From Candidatus Flexifilum affinis (GTDB lineage: Bacteria; Chloroflexota; Anaerolineae; Aggregatilineales; Phototrophicaceae), in the NCBI GenBank assembly GCA_016713325.1, contig JADJPJ010000004.1, positions 434,001 through 498,000 on the forward strand: a stretch of 64,000 nucleotides of DNA, written 5' to 3'. Both the position numbers and the translations under genes were made by a program. This document shows positions 45,710-54,905 of the stretch, piece after piece. The notes under the pieces were generated by a model, which made no database searches, had not been told where the DNA came from, and saw only the letters and a list, made by a program, of their open reading frames with translations. Positions within the stretch are counted from its first letter, which is position 1. Each line of letters begins with the position of its first letter.

Positions 45710-46631
45710 ATGCCTCAATACCTGCTGCGGCGTATGCTTATCGCCATCCTGCTGGTGTTCACGATCATGGCGGTTGTCTTCATCATGCTGCGGGTCGCGT
45801 TGCCGGCGACCTGGCGGTCATTCTGGCGGGTGACCGCGCATCGCCGGAACTGATTGAGCAGATCTCGGCAAAACCTGGGTCTGGATCGCCCCGTTCTGGA
45901 ACAGTTGGCGCTGTTTATGGTCCGCGCGCTGCAAGGTGATCTCGGGCGTTCGGTCAAGTTTGGCGAACCCGTTTTCACGGTGATCCTGAAGGCGTTTCCC
46001 TTCACGATTCTGCTGACGCTGCTGAGCGTGACAATTGGCACGTTGCTCGGCATAGGCGTTGGCGTGCTGACTGCGGTCAAGAGCGGGACGTGGATCGACA
46101 AAGTCAGCATCGTGTTCGTCGTATTTTTCTACTCCATTCCGACATTCTGGCTCGGCACGATGCTCATTCTGATATTTGCCGTCGGGCTGCGCGCGCTGCC
46201 GGTGCAGGGGGCTGAGACGTGGCAGCACCGTGCTCCCCGTGACCACCCTCTCGATTGGCGAGGCAGCGTTGCTCGCCCGGCTGACGCGCGCCAACATGCT
46301 GGAAGCCCTGTCGGCGGCGTATCTGCAAACGGCGCGCTCGAAAGGGTTGAACGATCGGCGAGTGCTGTTCGTCCACGCCCTGCGCAACACGCTCATCCCG
46401 GTGATTACGGTCGTCGGCCTGTCGATCGGCAGTTTACTTGGCGGTGCGGTGATCACAGAAAGCATCTTCGGCCTTCCCGGCGTCGGTCGTCTGTCCATTC
46501 AGGCGATCCTTGACCGCGATTACCCCATGATTCAGGGAACTGTCCTGCTGGTTGCCGTGGCTTTTGTGTTTGTGAACCTGGTCGTCGACGTGATCTACAC
46601 CTACATCGACCCGCGTATCCGCTATACCTAG
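45710..46631 (+). pseudogene. peptide ABC permease DppB-type, frameshifted
   Basis: ATG 45710 (MPQYLLRRMLIAILLVFTIM) follows GAGGAAGAG. The frame breaks near 45795 and 45870; the main block then reads LALFMVRALQGDLGRSVKFG, FTILLTLLSVTIGTLLGIGV and FYSIPTFWLGTMLILIF. It breaks again near 46220-46235 and finishes TARSKGLNDRRVLFVHALRN, ESIFGLPGVGRLSIQAILDR and IYTYIDPRIRYT. All permease segments are present, so about three single-base changes would restore a ~308-residue protein. Confidence 0.8.
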
Positions 46632-46644
46632 ACTGGGGGATTTG

Positions 46645-47547
46645 ATGGAAGAGAATACAGCTCCCGCCCCAGGCATCCTCACGCTGAACCCGCCGCGCTC
46701 CCGGCAACACGAAAACCCCTACGCGAAAATTGTGCGCCGTTTCCTGCGCAACCGTTTTGCACTGGTGGCCGTCGCGGTGATGGTGCTGGTCATCCTTTTA
46801 TCGGCCGCTGCACCTTACCTGACTACCAGCGATCCGGTGGGCCGTGACGCGCCGAATCGTTTGCTGCCCCTTCGCCAACCAACCCGATGGGCACTGATGA
46901 GCTGGGACGCGATGTCCTCACGCGCGTGCTGTATGGTGGCCAGATCTCCTGCAAATTGGATTTCTGTCGGTGCTGCTGTCGGTGGTGATCGGCGTTCCGC
47001 TGGGGCTGATCTCGGCCATGCCGGCGGCAGAGTCGACAACCTGATCATGCGCTTCCTGGATCTCATCCTCGCGTTTCCCGGCCTGATCCTCGCGATCTGG
47101 CTGGTGGGTCTGCTCGGGTCGAGCGTGACGAACGTGATCCTCGCGATTACAGTGTTCTCGCTGCCGACCTATGCGCGCCTGACGCGTGGAGCCACGCTCG
47201 CTCCAGAATGCCGAATACGTCGTCGCGGCCTACAGCATCGGGGCAACGCCGCTGCGCATCGTGATGTATCGCATCTTTCCGAACATCTTCGGGTCGTTGA
47301 TCGTCGTGGCGACTCTCAGTTTTTCCGGCGCGATTGTGACGGGCGCCAGCCTGAGCCCTTGGGTTGGGAGTCCGGCCGCCGACGCCGGAATGGGGAGCGC
47401 TGCTGGCGGCAGGCCGCAGCTATATGCGTAACGCGTGGTGGATTTCGTTCTTCCCCGGCATTGTGGATCACGGTGGTGGTGCTGGCGCTCAACATTGTGG
47501 GCGACGGCATTCGCGACGCCCTCGATCCGAATCTCACCAACAAGTGA
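46645..47547 (+). pseudogene. peptide ABC permease DppC-type, frameshifted
   Basis: ATG 46645 (MEENTAPAPGILTL) is followed by IVRRFLRNRFALVAVAVMVL. Diagnostic OppC blocks are spread over three frames: the LGRDVLTRVLYGG region near 46900-46940, DNLIMRFLDLILAFPGLILA in the main frame, AYSIGATPLRIVMYRIFPNI near 47240, RPPTPEWGALLAAGRSYMRN near 47370-47430, and the end VGDGIRDALDPNLTNK. At least five frame changes are needed. It completes the second importer set (binding protein, permease B, permease C); no ATPase gene follows. Confidence 0.78.
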
Positions 47548-47580
47548 ATGGTGGGTCAAAACCGACTGGATGAACCTGAA

Positions 47581-47633
47581 GGGGCATCGGGCGATGCCCC
47601 TATATCTGCTGAAGACCGACGCCTACGCGTCGG
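47581..47633. terminator. two consecutive hairpins between convergent genes
   Basis: GGGGCATC-GGGC-GATGCCCC (47581-47600) and CCGACGC-CTAC-GCGTCGG (47616-47633). They separate the plus-strand importer genes from the minus-strand serine hydrolase. The first resembles a shortened GTAGGGGC-type repeat. Confidence 0.5.
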
Positions 47634-47689
47634 CCTTGCGCGTGAACTCGATAGGTCGAGCGCCGGCTCAAGCTGACAGGTGAGCCGTG

Positions 47690-49077
47690 TTACCTGACCC
47701 CTTCGTCGTTTGAGAAGCTGCTGACGAAGAACTGGTCTTCGTTGTCAATCTCCACCCGGAACAGATCATAGTGATGTGGCGTCAGGCGCAGCGTCAACCC
47801 GCCATACACCCGCACAGCCGATCGCCATCCAGGCTGATCGTCATGTCGCCGTAACCGGGGTGGTAGTAAATGCCGGTGTAGGCTTCCAGCGTATGCGACG
47901 GTTTGGCATCCACCTGTCGTTCTGCCATGAGCTTCTGCTTGTAGGCTTCGAGGCTGGCACGGCCATTCGCGGCCACGCCTTCGAAGCGATCCCACCACGG
48001 AACAGGCTCCAGTCCGAGTAAGCGATCCACGATGCCGAACATGATCGTGCCCGCCGGTTCCGGTTCCGCAGTGTTGCACAGCACGACCACGCCGATGTCC
48101 TGATGCGGCAGGATGGCCACGGACGAGTTGAAGCCGTCGATGCCGCCGTTGTGGCGGAGCATGGAATGGCCGCGATACGAGGACGTCGCCCAGCCGAGGC
48201 GCATAGCTCGTGTGCGCAACTTCTGAACTGCCCGCCCACGGGAGATCCGGCATCTCGGGGATGACCATCTGCGGCGCGTAGAGTTCACGGCGCGTCGCTT
48301 CCTTGATGAGATCGGGCTTTCCCGTTCAGATGCGTGCAGCCACTTCAGCATATCGTCGATGTTCGAGTTGATCGACCCGGCGGGACCGACGGCGTCGATG
48401 TTGCGGAAGGGGATGTCCACGAAACTCCCGCCGCGGTAAGAATAGGGTCGCGCGACGTTCGCCGCCGCTTCGGACACCCGCACGGAGAGGTTGCTGCGCG
48501 TCATGCCGAGCGGGTCGAAGATGCGCTGCTGCGTGAAATCCTCCCACGGGGTTCCTGCCAGCTTTCCGACCGCATAGCCGGCTGTCATGAACATCAGGTT
48601 CTGGTACTGCCAGCGTTCGCGGAAGGTCGCGCTCGGCTTGAGGTAGCGCAGCCGGCTGACGAGCTCTTCGCGGCCGGCCTCTGAGCCGTACCACATCGCG
48701 TCGTGACGGGGCAGGCCAGTCCGGTGACCGAGGAGATCGCGGAAGTTGGCGTACTCGGTCGCGACCGAGTCATACAGGCGAAATTCCGGCAGTACATCGC
48801 GAATTCGCGTATCCCAGGTGGTTTTGCCCTCGTCGACCAGCAGCCCCACGCCAAACGAGGTGAAGGCTTTCGTGCAGGAACCGATCGCGAAGAGGGTGTC
48901 GGTATCGACCGGAAGCCCCTGCGCGCGGTCACGTTGACCGAAACCGCCGGCAAAGATGATTTCTCCCTGCACCATGATGCCAATGGCCGCGCCCGGCGTA
49001 TGTTCGGCATCGATCTCGGACTGGACGAAGGTCGTGATCGCCGGTATCTGTTCTCGGTTCTCTTCAAGCGTGACCAT
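47690..49077 (-). pseudogene. serine hydrolase, class C beta-lactamase-like (S12), frameshifted
   Basis: ATG 49077 opens MVTLEENREQIPAITTFVQS. SxxK is in FAIGSCTKAFTSF, YxN in WQYQNLMFMTAGY, then PFRNIDAVGPAGSINSNIDD. Between about 48190 and 48330 the reading jumps frame (true sequence LYAPQMVIPEMPDLPWAG in another frame) and returns at LGWATSSYRGHSM, with HxG as LRHNGGIDGF. The C-terminal domain starts TLEAYTGIYYHPGYGDMTIS and changes frame near 47820, to end LFRVEIDNEDQFFVSSFSND at 47690, shorter than its intact paralogue at 41002. It is the last gene of a minus-strand unit with the M81, GNAT and deacylase genes, 3 bp after the M81 stop. Confidence 0.8.
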
Positions 49078-49080
49078 CGG

Positions 49081-50539
49081 CTACACTCCTAACGGGTTGT
49101 CAATCAGCGGGTAGCGGTCTTTACTGGCCACTACGTACGGAATGGATTTGAAGTCCGGGGCGGTGGTGCCGGGCGCGCTGACATACAGCACCTGAGAGGC
49201 GATCGGGGCAAAGCGCGCGTAGAAATGCTGTGTCGATTTGACGATCAGCAGGCGGCGCTGTGCCGGGTCAATACCGACATTGGTGAAGACTTCCGGGCTG
49301 AATGTCTGGGTACGAACGGAGTACAGTACGATGTCGATGCCCGCCACCTGTACTGCCGCCGAGTCGCCCATGACCATCGTCATCTCGTTGGGCGGCGTGC
49401 CGAAGTGCTGTACGGCCTGCGGCTTCAGACCGGTGACCGTCACCAGCAGGTCGAGCGGATCGCCGGACATGCGTCCCATCTTGCCGCCTATCCGCAGCTC
49501 AGCCGCGCGCCGATGCCCGCCTCAAAGGCCATCGAGACGGCCATCGGGTCAAAGATGCAGCCAACCGCCGCGTTGCTGATGCCGCGTTCCAGCATGCGCT
49601 TGAGGATGTACGTCGATCGCCCGGAGCGCCGCCGCCGGGATTGTCGGAAACATCGGCGATGACGACGGGCGAACCGGCGATCTCCATCGCCGCGTCCAGA
49701 CCGCTGTCGATCGTGTGGAATCTGGGGGTCGCCTGATCGCGCATGCCGTAGAACTCGCGCCCCAACTGCTCGGCGAGCGCCGTCGCCCTGGCCGGATCGT
49801 TGTCGGTGACCACAAGCGTTTTGGTGCCGATCTCTTCCACATCGCCCCACGGGAACCCATGGCCGAGCGAGACGGACAGCACGCCGGGTTCCTGTTCAAG
49901 CTGCTTCATCCGGTCGACGAAGCCTTTCACCGGCTCCTGGGTGGGGTAGTACAGGCTGATCATGCGGCAGTCGAACACCGCCATCGTCGGCTTGACTTTG
50001 CCCGCCGCCGCATCGGACGTGATGTTGAACAGCTCGACGGCGCGGTCGTAAATGTCGGTGTGCGGATACTCTTTGTAGGTGATGATGACGTTCGCCTGCT
50101 CCACCATCAGCGGTGTGATATGGCAGTGCAGGTCCAGTTCCACGCCGATGGGCACGCTCGCGCCGACGACACTGCGCAAGGCGGCAATCAGGTCGCCTTC
50201 GCAGTCGTCATAGCCATCGGCAACCATCGCGCCGTGCAGGTAGAGCAGCACGAGATCGACGGGCAGCGCCGCTTTCAGGTCGGCAACAATCTCATCCCGA
50301 TAGTTCTCGTAGACTGTCCGGAGCGTGCGTCCGGCGGGTTCCGCCGCCGCACAGATGCTTTCGGCAGTCTGCCAGCCGCGTTCGTCGGCCATTTTGCGCC
50401 AGAAGGCCAGCACCGAATCCGCAAAGGGGGGAAACGTGCTGTAATCGCCCTTGCGGGTGATGGCAAAGCTTTTCTGCCCGGTGGGAATGGGCGAAAACGT
50501 GTTGGTTTCGGTCGAAAGGCTGGCCGTAAACAGCTTCAT
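49081..50539 (-). pseudogene. M81 family metallopeptidase (MlrC-like), two frameshifts
   Basis: ATG 50539 opens MKLFTASLSTETNTFSPIPT, the standard M81 N-terminus. The DUF1485/MlrC metal-site blocks LLYLHGAMVADGYDDCEGDL, GVELDLHCHIT and YKEYPHTDIYDRA are intact, as is LGHGFPWGDVEEIGTKTLVV. Near 49625, after NPGGGAPGD, the frame shifts to STYILKRMLERGISNAAVGC. Near 49498 it shifts again to GRMSGDPLDLLVTVTGLKP and ends LIDNPLGV at 49081. M81 enzymes (microcystinase C and relatives) hydrolyse linear peptides containing unusual or D-residues, matching the neighbourhood. The start lies 20 bp after the GNAT gene. Confidence 0.82.
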
Positions 50540-50558
50540 GATACGTCTCCGAGTCGTT

Positions 50559-51338
50559 TCAACAGGTAGGCATTGCGGTCAGGGAGGAGAGAAAATCCAT
50601 AATGCTGCATCCGTGGGCCAAAGCCTGTTGCAGCGCTTCGCGGACCGCCAGCCGCCACGCCAGCACACCGGCATGTGACCAGGCGCTGCGCACGGCGTCG
50701 ACGCTGCGCGGGAGCGAAACGCAGAAGGCGCTCGCATCCCAGTTCACATGCTCCAGCATGGGCACCGGGCGCAGCGATTCGTCGGCGGTGAGCAGAGTGA
50801 CCATGTCGTCGGGAAGCGGCTCATGCAGGCACGGCTGATCGATCAGCCACTGCGCTTCAATTCGGTCGGACGGGATGCCCCGGTTGATGTCGTCGTCCAT
50901 GTCGCCGTAAAAGTTCACGTGATAGGCCTTGGCGCACAGCGCGGCATCCTGCCCGAGAAGATGGAAATTGAAGTGCGCGTTGCCGCGCTGGAGCGGATCG
51001 ACCGTCCAGCCGATTTTGCGGTAGCCGTGAGCCAGTGCCCATTCCCGCTGGACGCGCTTGAGCGCCAGGCCAATGCCGCGCCCCTGAACCTGCGGATGAA
51101 CGCCCGTCATGTGGGACCACAGCATCCACTCATCGCCATCCTGGGCGGGCAGCGAGCAGCATGCCGACCTGGCGCGATCCTCCTCGTAGGCGCCGAGCAC
51201 CAGCCCGCCGCGCAGGGTGAGAACATGCATCAGCGCCGAAGGTACAGCGTTGCGCGGGTTCAGGCCCCACACCGCGAGTTCCACATCGACTGCCGCTTCC
51301 AGTTCGTCAATCGTGTGCAGAACGCGAATGTCGATCAT
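50559..51338 (-). CDS. GNAT family N-acyltransferase, COG3375-like (candidate D-amino acid N-succinyltransferase)
   Basis: 259 residues. The acyl-CoA binding motif A is [20 protein letters not shown] (Q/RxxGxG/A). It continues [40 protein letters not shown] and [20 protein letters not shown], a block order I associate with COG3375. Members of that group are encoded next to N-succinylamino-acid racemase in Geobacillus kaustophilus, where a GNAT succinylates D-amino acids. ATG 51338 overlaps the deacylase stop as ATGA, which fixes the start. The C-terminal ~50 residues are cysteine-containing and less typical. The predicted role is N-acylation of D-amino acids, with the racemase-type gene at 58063 as possible partner; this is inference. 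Confidence 0.75.
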   Translation of the reverse strand: MIDIRVLHTIDELEAAVDVELAVWGLNPRNAVPSALMHVLTLRGGLVLGAYEEDRARSACCSLPAQDGDEWMLWSHMTGVHPQVQGRGIGLALKRVQREWALAHGYRKIGWTVDPLQRGNAHFNFHLLGQDAALCAKAYHVNFYGDMDDDINRGIPSDRIEAQWLIDQPCLHEPLPDDMVTLLTADESLRPVPMLEHVNWDASAFCVSLPRSVDAVRSAWSHAGVLAWRLAVREALQQALAHGCSIMDFLSSLTAMPTC

Positions 51339-52955
51339 GCGCCTGTCCACCCGGGGCCGCGCACGACCCGTCCCGGCCGTGCTCCGGTGTGCTCACCGTC
51401 CGCCAGCACCTGCGTGCCGTTGACGAAGACATGCTGCATGCCGACGGCGTACTGGTGCGGCTGCGCAAAGGTCGCCTTGTCCTCTACCTGGGCCGGGTCG
51501 AAGACCACCACGTCGGCAGAAATAACCCGGTCGCAGGACGCCCCGCTTCTTGATCTTCAGCACGGACGCCGGCAGCGCTGCGAGACGGCGCACGGCTTCT
51601 TCCAGCGGGATGATCTGTTCGTCGCGCACGTAGCGCCCCAGCAGGCGCGCGAAACTCCCGTAGGCGCGTGGGTGCGGGTTCGATTTGAGGAAGACGCCTT
51701 CCGGCGCGAGTGACTCGGCGTCGGAGCAGAAGCTCACCCACGGCAGCGCGATCTGCTTTCGCACGTTTTCCTCCGACATGGAGAAATACATCGCGAAGAT
51801 ACGTCCGCCATCGTCGACGAGCAGGTCGAACAGGGTTTGGATCGGCTCCTGTCCGCGTTCGGCAGCGACCTGCGCGAGCGTTTTACCGGTGTGCGTTTTG
51901 TTTCGCTCCTCTTTGAAGCCGCCGAGGATGATGTTTTCCGCGCCCTGCACCTCCAGCCACATGTTTTCCCAGGCCGTATCGGGTGTGTTCATGTCCTGAA
52001 CGATTCTCTCGCGCGTGGCCGGGTCGCGCAGCCGGGCCAGCAGGGCGTCATGGCCGCCATCGTGCACCCACGGCGGCAGACAGGCCTCCAGACCTGTTCC
52101 GCTCGCCGTATAGGTGTACATATCGGCGGTGATCGCCAGGCCTTGCGCCTGGGCCGCTTCGACGCGCCGGATGACGTCATCCATTTTGTCCCAGTTGCGT
52201 CGTCCGGCGGCTTTGAGGTGATAGATCTCGGCGCGAATCCCCGTTTCCCGCACGATGGTCAGGAATTCGTCGAGCGCTTCGTAGAAGCGCTGGCCTTCGC
52301 TGCGCAGATGCGAAATGTAGATGCCATCGTATTCGGCGGCAGCGCGGGCGAGCGCGATCAGTTCGTCAGTCTGCGCATAGCTGGCAGGCGGGTAGATCAG
52401 CGCGGAGGACAGGCCGAGCGCGCCATCTGCCATCGCCTGCCGCACGAGCTGGCACATCGCGTCGAGCTCCTGTGCGGTCGGGGGCCGATCATCGTAGCCA
52501 ACCTCGTGAATCCGCAGCGTCGATGTGCCCACGAATGAAGCGACGTTGGGCGACACGCCGCGCGCCACCAGATGATCGAGGTATTCCGCGAGCGTGGTCC
52601 ACACCACCTCGTACTCGATGTCGTCGCTGCCGAGCAGACCGCGTACGCCTCTGGCTCTCATCGCGTCGCTGAGCGGCCCCATCGAGAAGCCCTCGCCCAT
52701 GACTTCGAGCGTGACGCCCTGGCGGATGTCGCTCTGCGAGCGGCCATCTTCGATCAGACTTTCCACTGCCCAGCACATCATATTGATGAAGCCAGGCGCG
52801 ACTGCCAGCCCGCTCACGTCGAGCTGCTGCTGGCCGGAGAGCGTGCCGGGCGCGCCAATCTCGGCGATACGATCGCCCTGCAATGCGAGATCGCGGACGA
52901 CAGGGGGGCCTCCGCTGCCATCGTAAAGGGGTGCCGCCGCGCAAAACACTGTCAT
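51335..52955 (-). CDS. N-acyl-D-amino-acid deacylase (D-aminoacylase) family amidohydrolase, C-terminal frameshift
   Basis: About 540 codons. The amidohydrolase N-terminal beta-sandwich reads [40 protein letters not shown] sits where the HxH metal motif would be (GFID-x-H-x-H), so both histidines are replaced, a variant I recall from this subfamily. [56 protein letters not shown] and [14 protein letters not shown] preserve the later metal ligands. The active-site Asp region is [15 protein letters not shown]. After [12 protein letters not shown] the frame shifts near 51520-51535 and continues [20 protein letters not shown] to TGA 51335, overlapping the GNAT start. It would release D-amino acids from N-acyl-D-residues. 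It is the first gene of a four-gene unit. Confidence 0.82.
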
Positions 52956-53036
52956 GAATCGTCATGTCTTTGCCACCGTGTTGTTAGTGAGGCCGTTTCG
53001 GAATTTCGATGCATTACTATAAGCACTCGCCCACGG

Positions 53037-53065
53037 TTGTGCAAATGCCTCTCTTCTTTGCACAA
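53037..53065. promoter_or_regulatory. palindromic candidate operator TTGTGCAAA-N11-TTTGCACAA
   Basis: A perfect 9 bp inverted repeat (53037-53045 / 53057-53065) in the 266 bp gap between the divergent deacylase (52955) and serine hydrolase (53222) genes. Similar half-sites occur at 680, 40779, 42867 and 59281. The RpiR-type regulator encoded at 57129 is a possible binder. Confidence 0.5.
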
Positions 53066-53221
53066 AACATTGCTGACGTGCTAGACTGTGCAGGTTCTGA
53101 CGTCTATTGAGACGCGGTATTCGAAAGGAGGCAGGCGCCTGGATTCGTTCCGCGCCGCCTTCCTGTCATCTTCAATCATGCAGAATCAATCACGCAGATT
53201 TTTCAATCACGAGGCTGTTTC

Positions 53222-54837
53222 ATGATGCTGAATCTGATCGAACTGGAAGCCTTCGTCACCGCCGCGATGCAGAGCGCGAAAGTGCCCGGCGTCGCGCTGG
53301 CGATCGTTCACGACCACAAGCTGATGTACGCACGCGGGTTTGGCGTGACGAGCATCGAAGAAGGCGGCATCCCGGTGACGCCGGGGACGATTTTCCGCAT
53401 CGGGTCGACGTCCAGCCCCTCACCACCACCGTGATCATGCGTCTGGTCGCTGCCGGCCAGTTGGAACTCGATACGCCGATCGACGAGGTGCTGCCCGACC
53501 TTCAGTTGAGCGTGCCCGGCGCGATCGCCGAGGTGACGCTGCGCAAACTACTTGCGCACACCGCCGCGCTGCCGACCGCTGCCGAGCACTATGGTTCGCG
53601 TGACCCCGGCGGTCTGCGCGAGAGCATCTACAAGGATGTTGCCCGGTACCCGCTGATCGCGCCCGTGGGCAAGATCTGGTCATACAGCAATCCTGGCATC
53701 AATCTCGCCGGCTATCTCGCAGAGCATGTGAGCGGCAAGCCCTACACGCAGTTGATGCAGGAACTGGTTTTTGACCCGTTGGAGATGAAGCGCACTACAC
53801 TCGATCCGACAGTCGCGATGACCTATCCGATCGCGCAGTCGCACACCCTCGATGCGGAAGGCAACCTGCAAGTCGATCATCACTATGCGGACAACAGCAT
53901 GCATTATCCGTCGGGGTTCGTCATGTCCACGGTGCTGGATCTGGCCAATTTCGCGATCATGCACATGTGCGGCGGCAGCTTCAACGGGCAGCAAATTCTC
54001 ACGCCCGAACTGATCGCGGAGATGCACACACCGCATACCAAGTTCTCCGCTCTGTACGATGACGGCTACGGGCTGACGTTCTCCTCGTATACCCACAAGG
54101 GGATGCGTGTCGTCGGTCATGGTGGACGGATCAGCAGCTTTGCCAGCAGCTTCGAGTTCATCCCACAGACCGGGACGGCAGTGATCCTTCTGGCCAACAA
54201 CTCGGCACTGTGGGGGCCGCACGAAAGCCGGATCACGCAGTTTGTGTTCGACGCGCTGCTCGACCTGCCCGGCGAACAGCCGCCCCTCCCGACGATTGAT
54301 CCGGATCGCAGTCTGTGGGCTCGTTTCGTCGGTCATTACGTGGGCGGCAATGCGGGCGCGGCCGAGATCGCGCTGGCTGACGACACGTTGTCCCTGGTCT
54401 GGCAGGGGCAGACCTTCGCAATGCAGGCGATGGGTGCCGATCAGTACGTGGTGCAGACCCCAGACGGGACGGCAATGCCCGTCACATTCCTGCTCGATGG
54501 TGACGGCCCTGCCGCCTATGTGAGTGTGGTCGTGCAGCCGGGACACGCGATTGTGCTCGAACGGTTGGTCATTGACCCGGCTTATCGCCCGGATGTGCAG
54601 CAGTGGGCGCCCTATGTGGGGGTGTACGAGAACTCGCTGGGCAAGCTCACGGTGCGGCTGGACGGCGATCAGATGCTCGTCAATACCGCGCTCTTCGGGG
54701 GCGTGGATTTTCCGGCCAGGCCCATCGACAAGGTTCGTTTTCTGCTGCCGTTTGGTCTGATCACCTTTGAGCCGGATGGGGTCCTGATCGGCGCGGCTGT
54801 TCGCTTCATGCGCATCGCTGCTGAACCGTCCATCTGA
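53222..54837 (+). pseudogene. serine hydrolase, class C beta-lactamase-like (S12), frameshift at the catalytic SxxK motif
   Basis: ATG 53222 opens MMLNLIELEAFVTAAMQSAK and runs to GTIFRIGSTS; the next codons read SPSPPP and stop. In the neighbouring frame the sequence continues PLTTTVIMRLVAAGQLELDT. One base missing near 53412 destroys the lysine of the SxxK motif (STSK expected). Downstream YxN is IWSYSNPGINLAGYL and HxG is VVGHGGRISSFASS, followed by two C-terminal beta domains ending MRIAAEPSI at 54837. Without the shift it would be a ~538-residue cytosolic hydrolase. It is followed 68 bp later by the S9 peptidase gene in the same direction. Confidence 0.82.
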
Positions 54838-54905
54838 TGCTGCCTACCTACGCTGCCAATACCGAACGCTGGAACCAGCGAACACTCGCCTGAGGAGAGA
54901 AGTCT

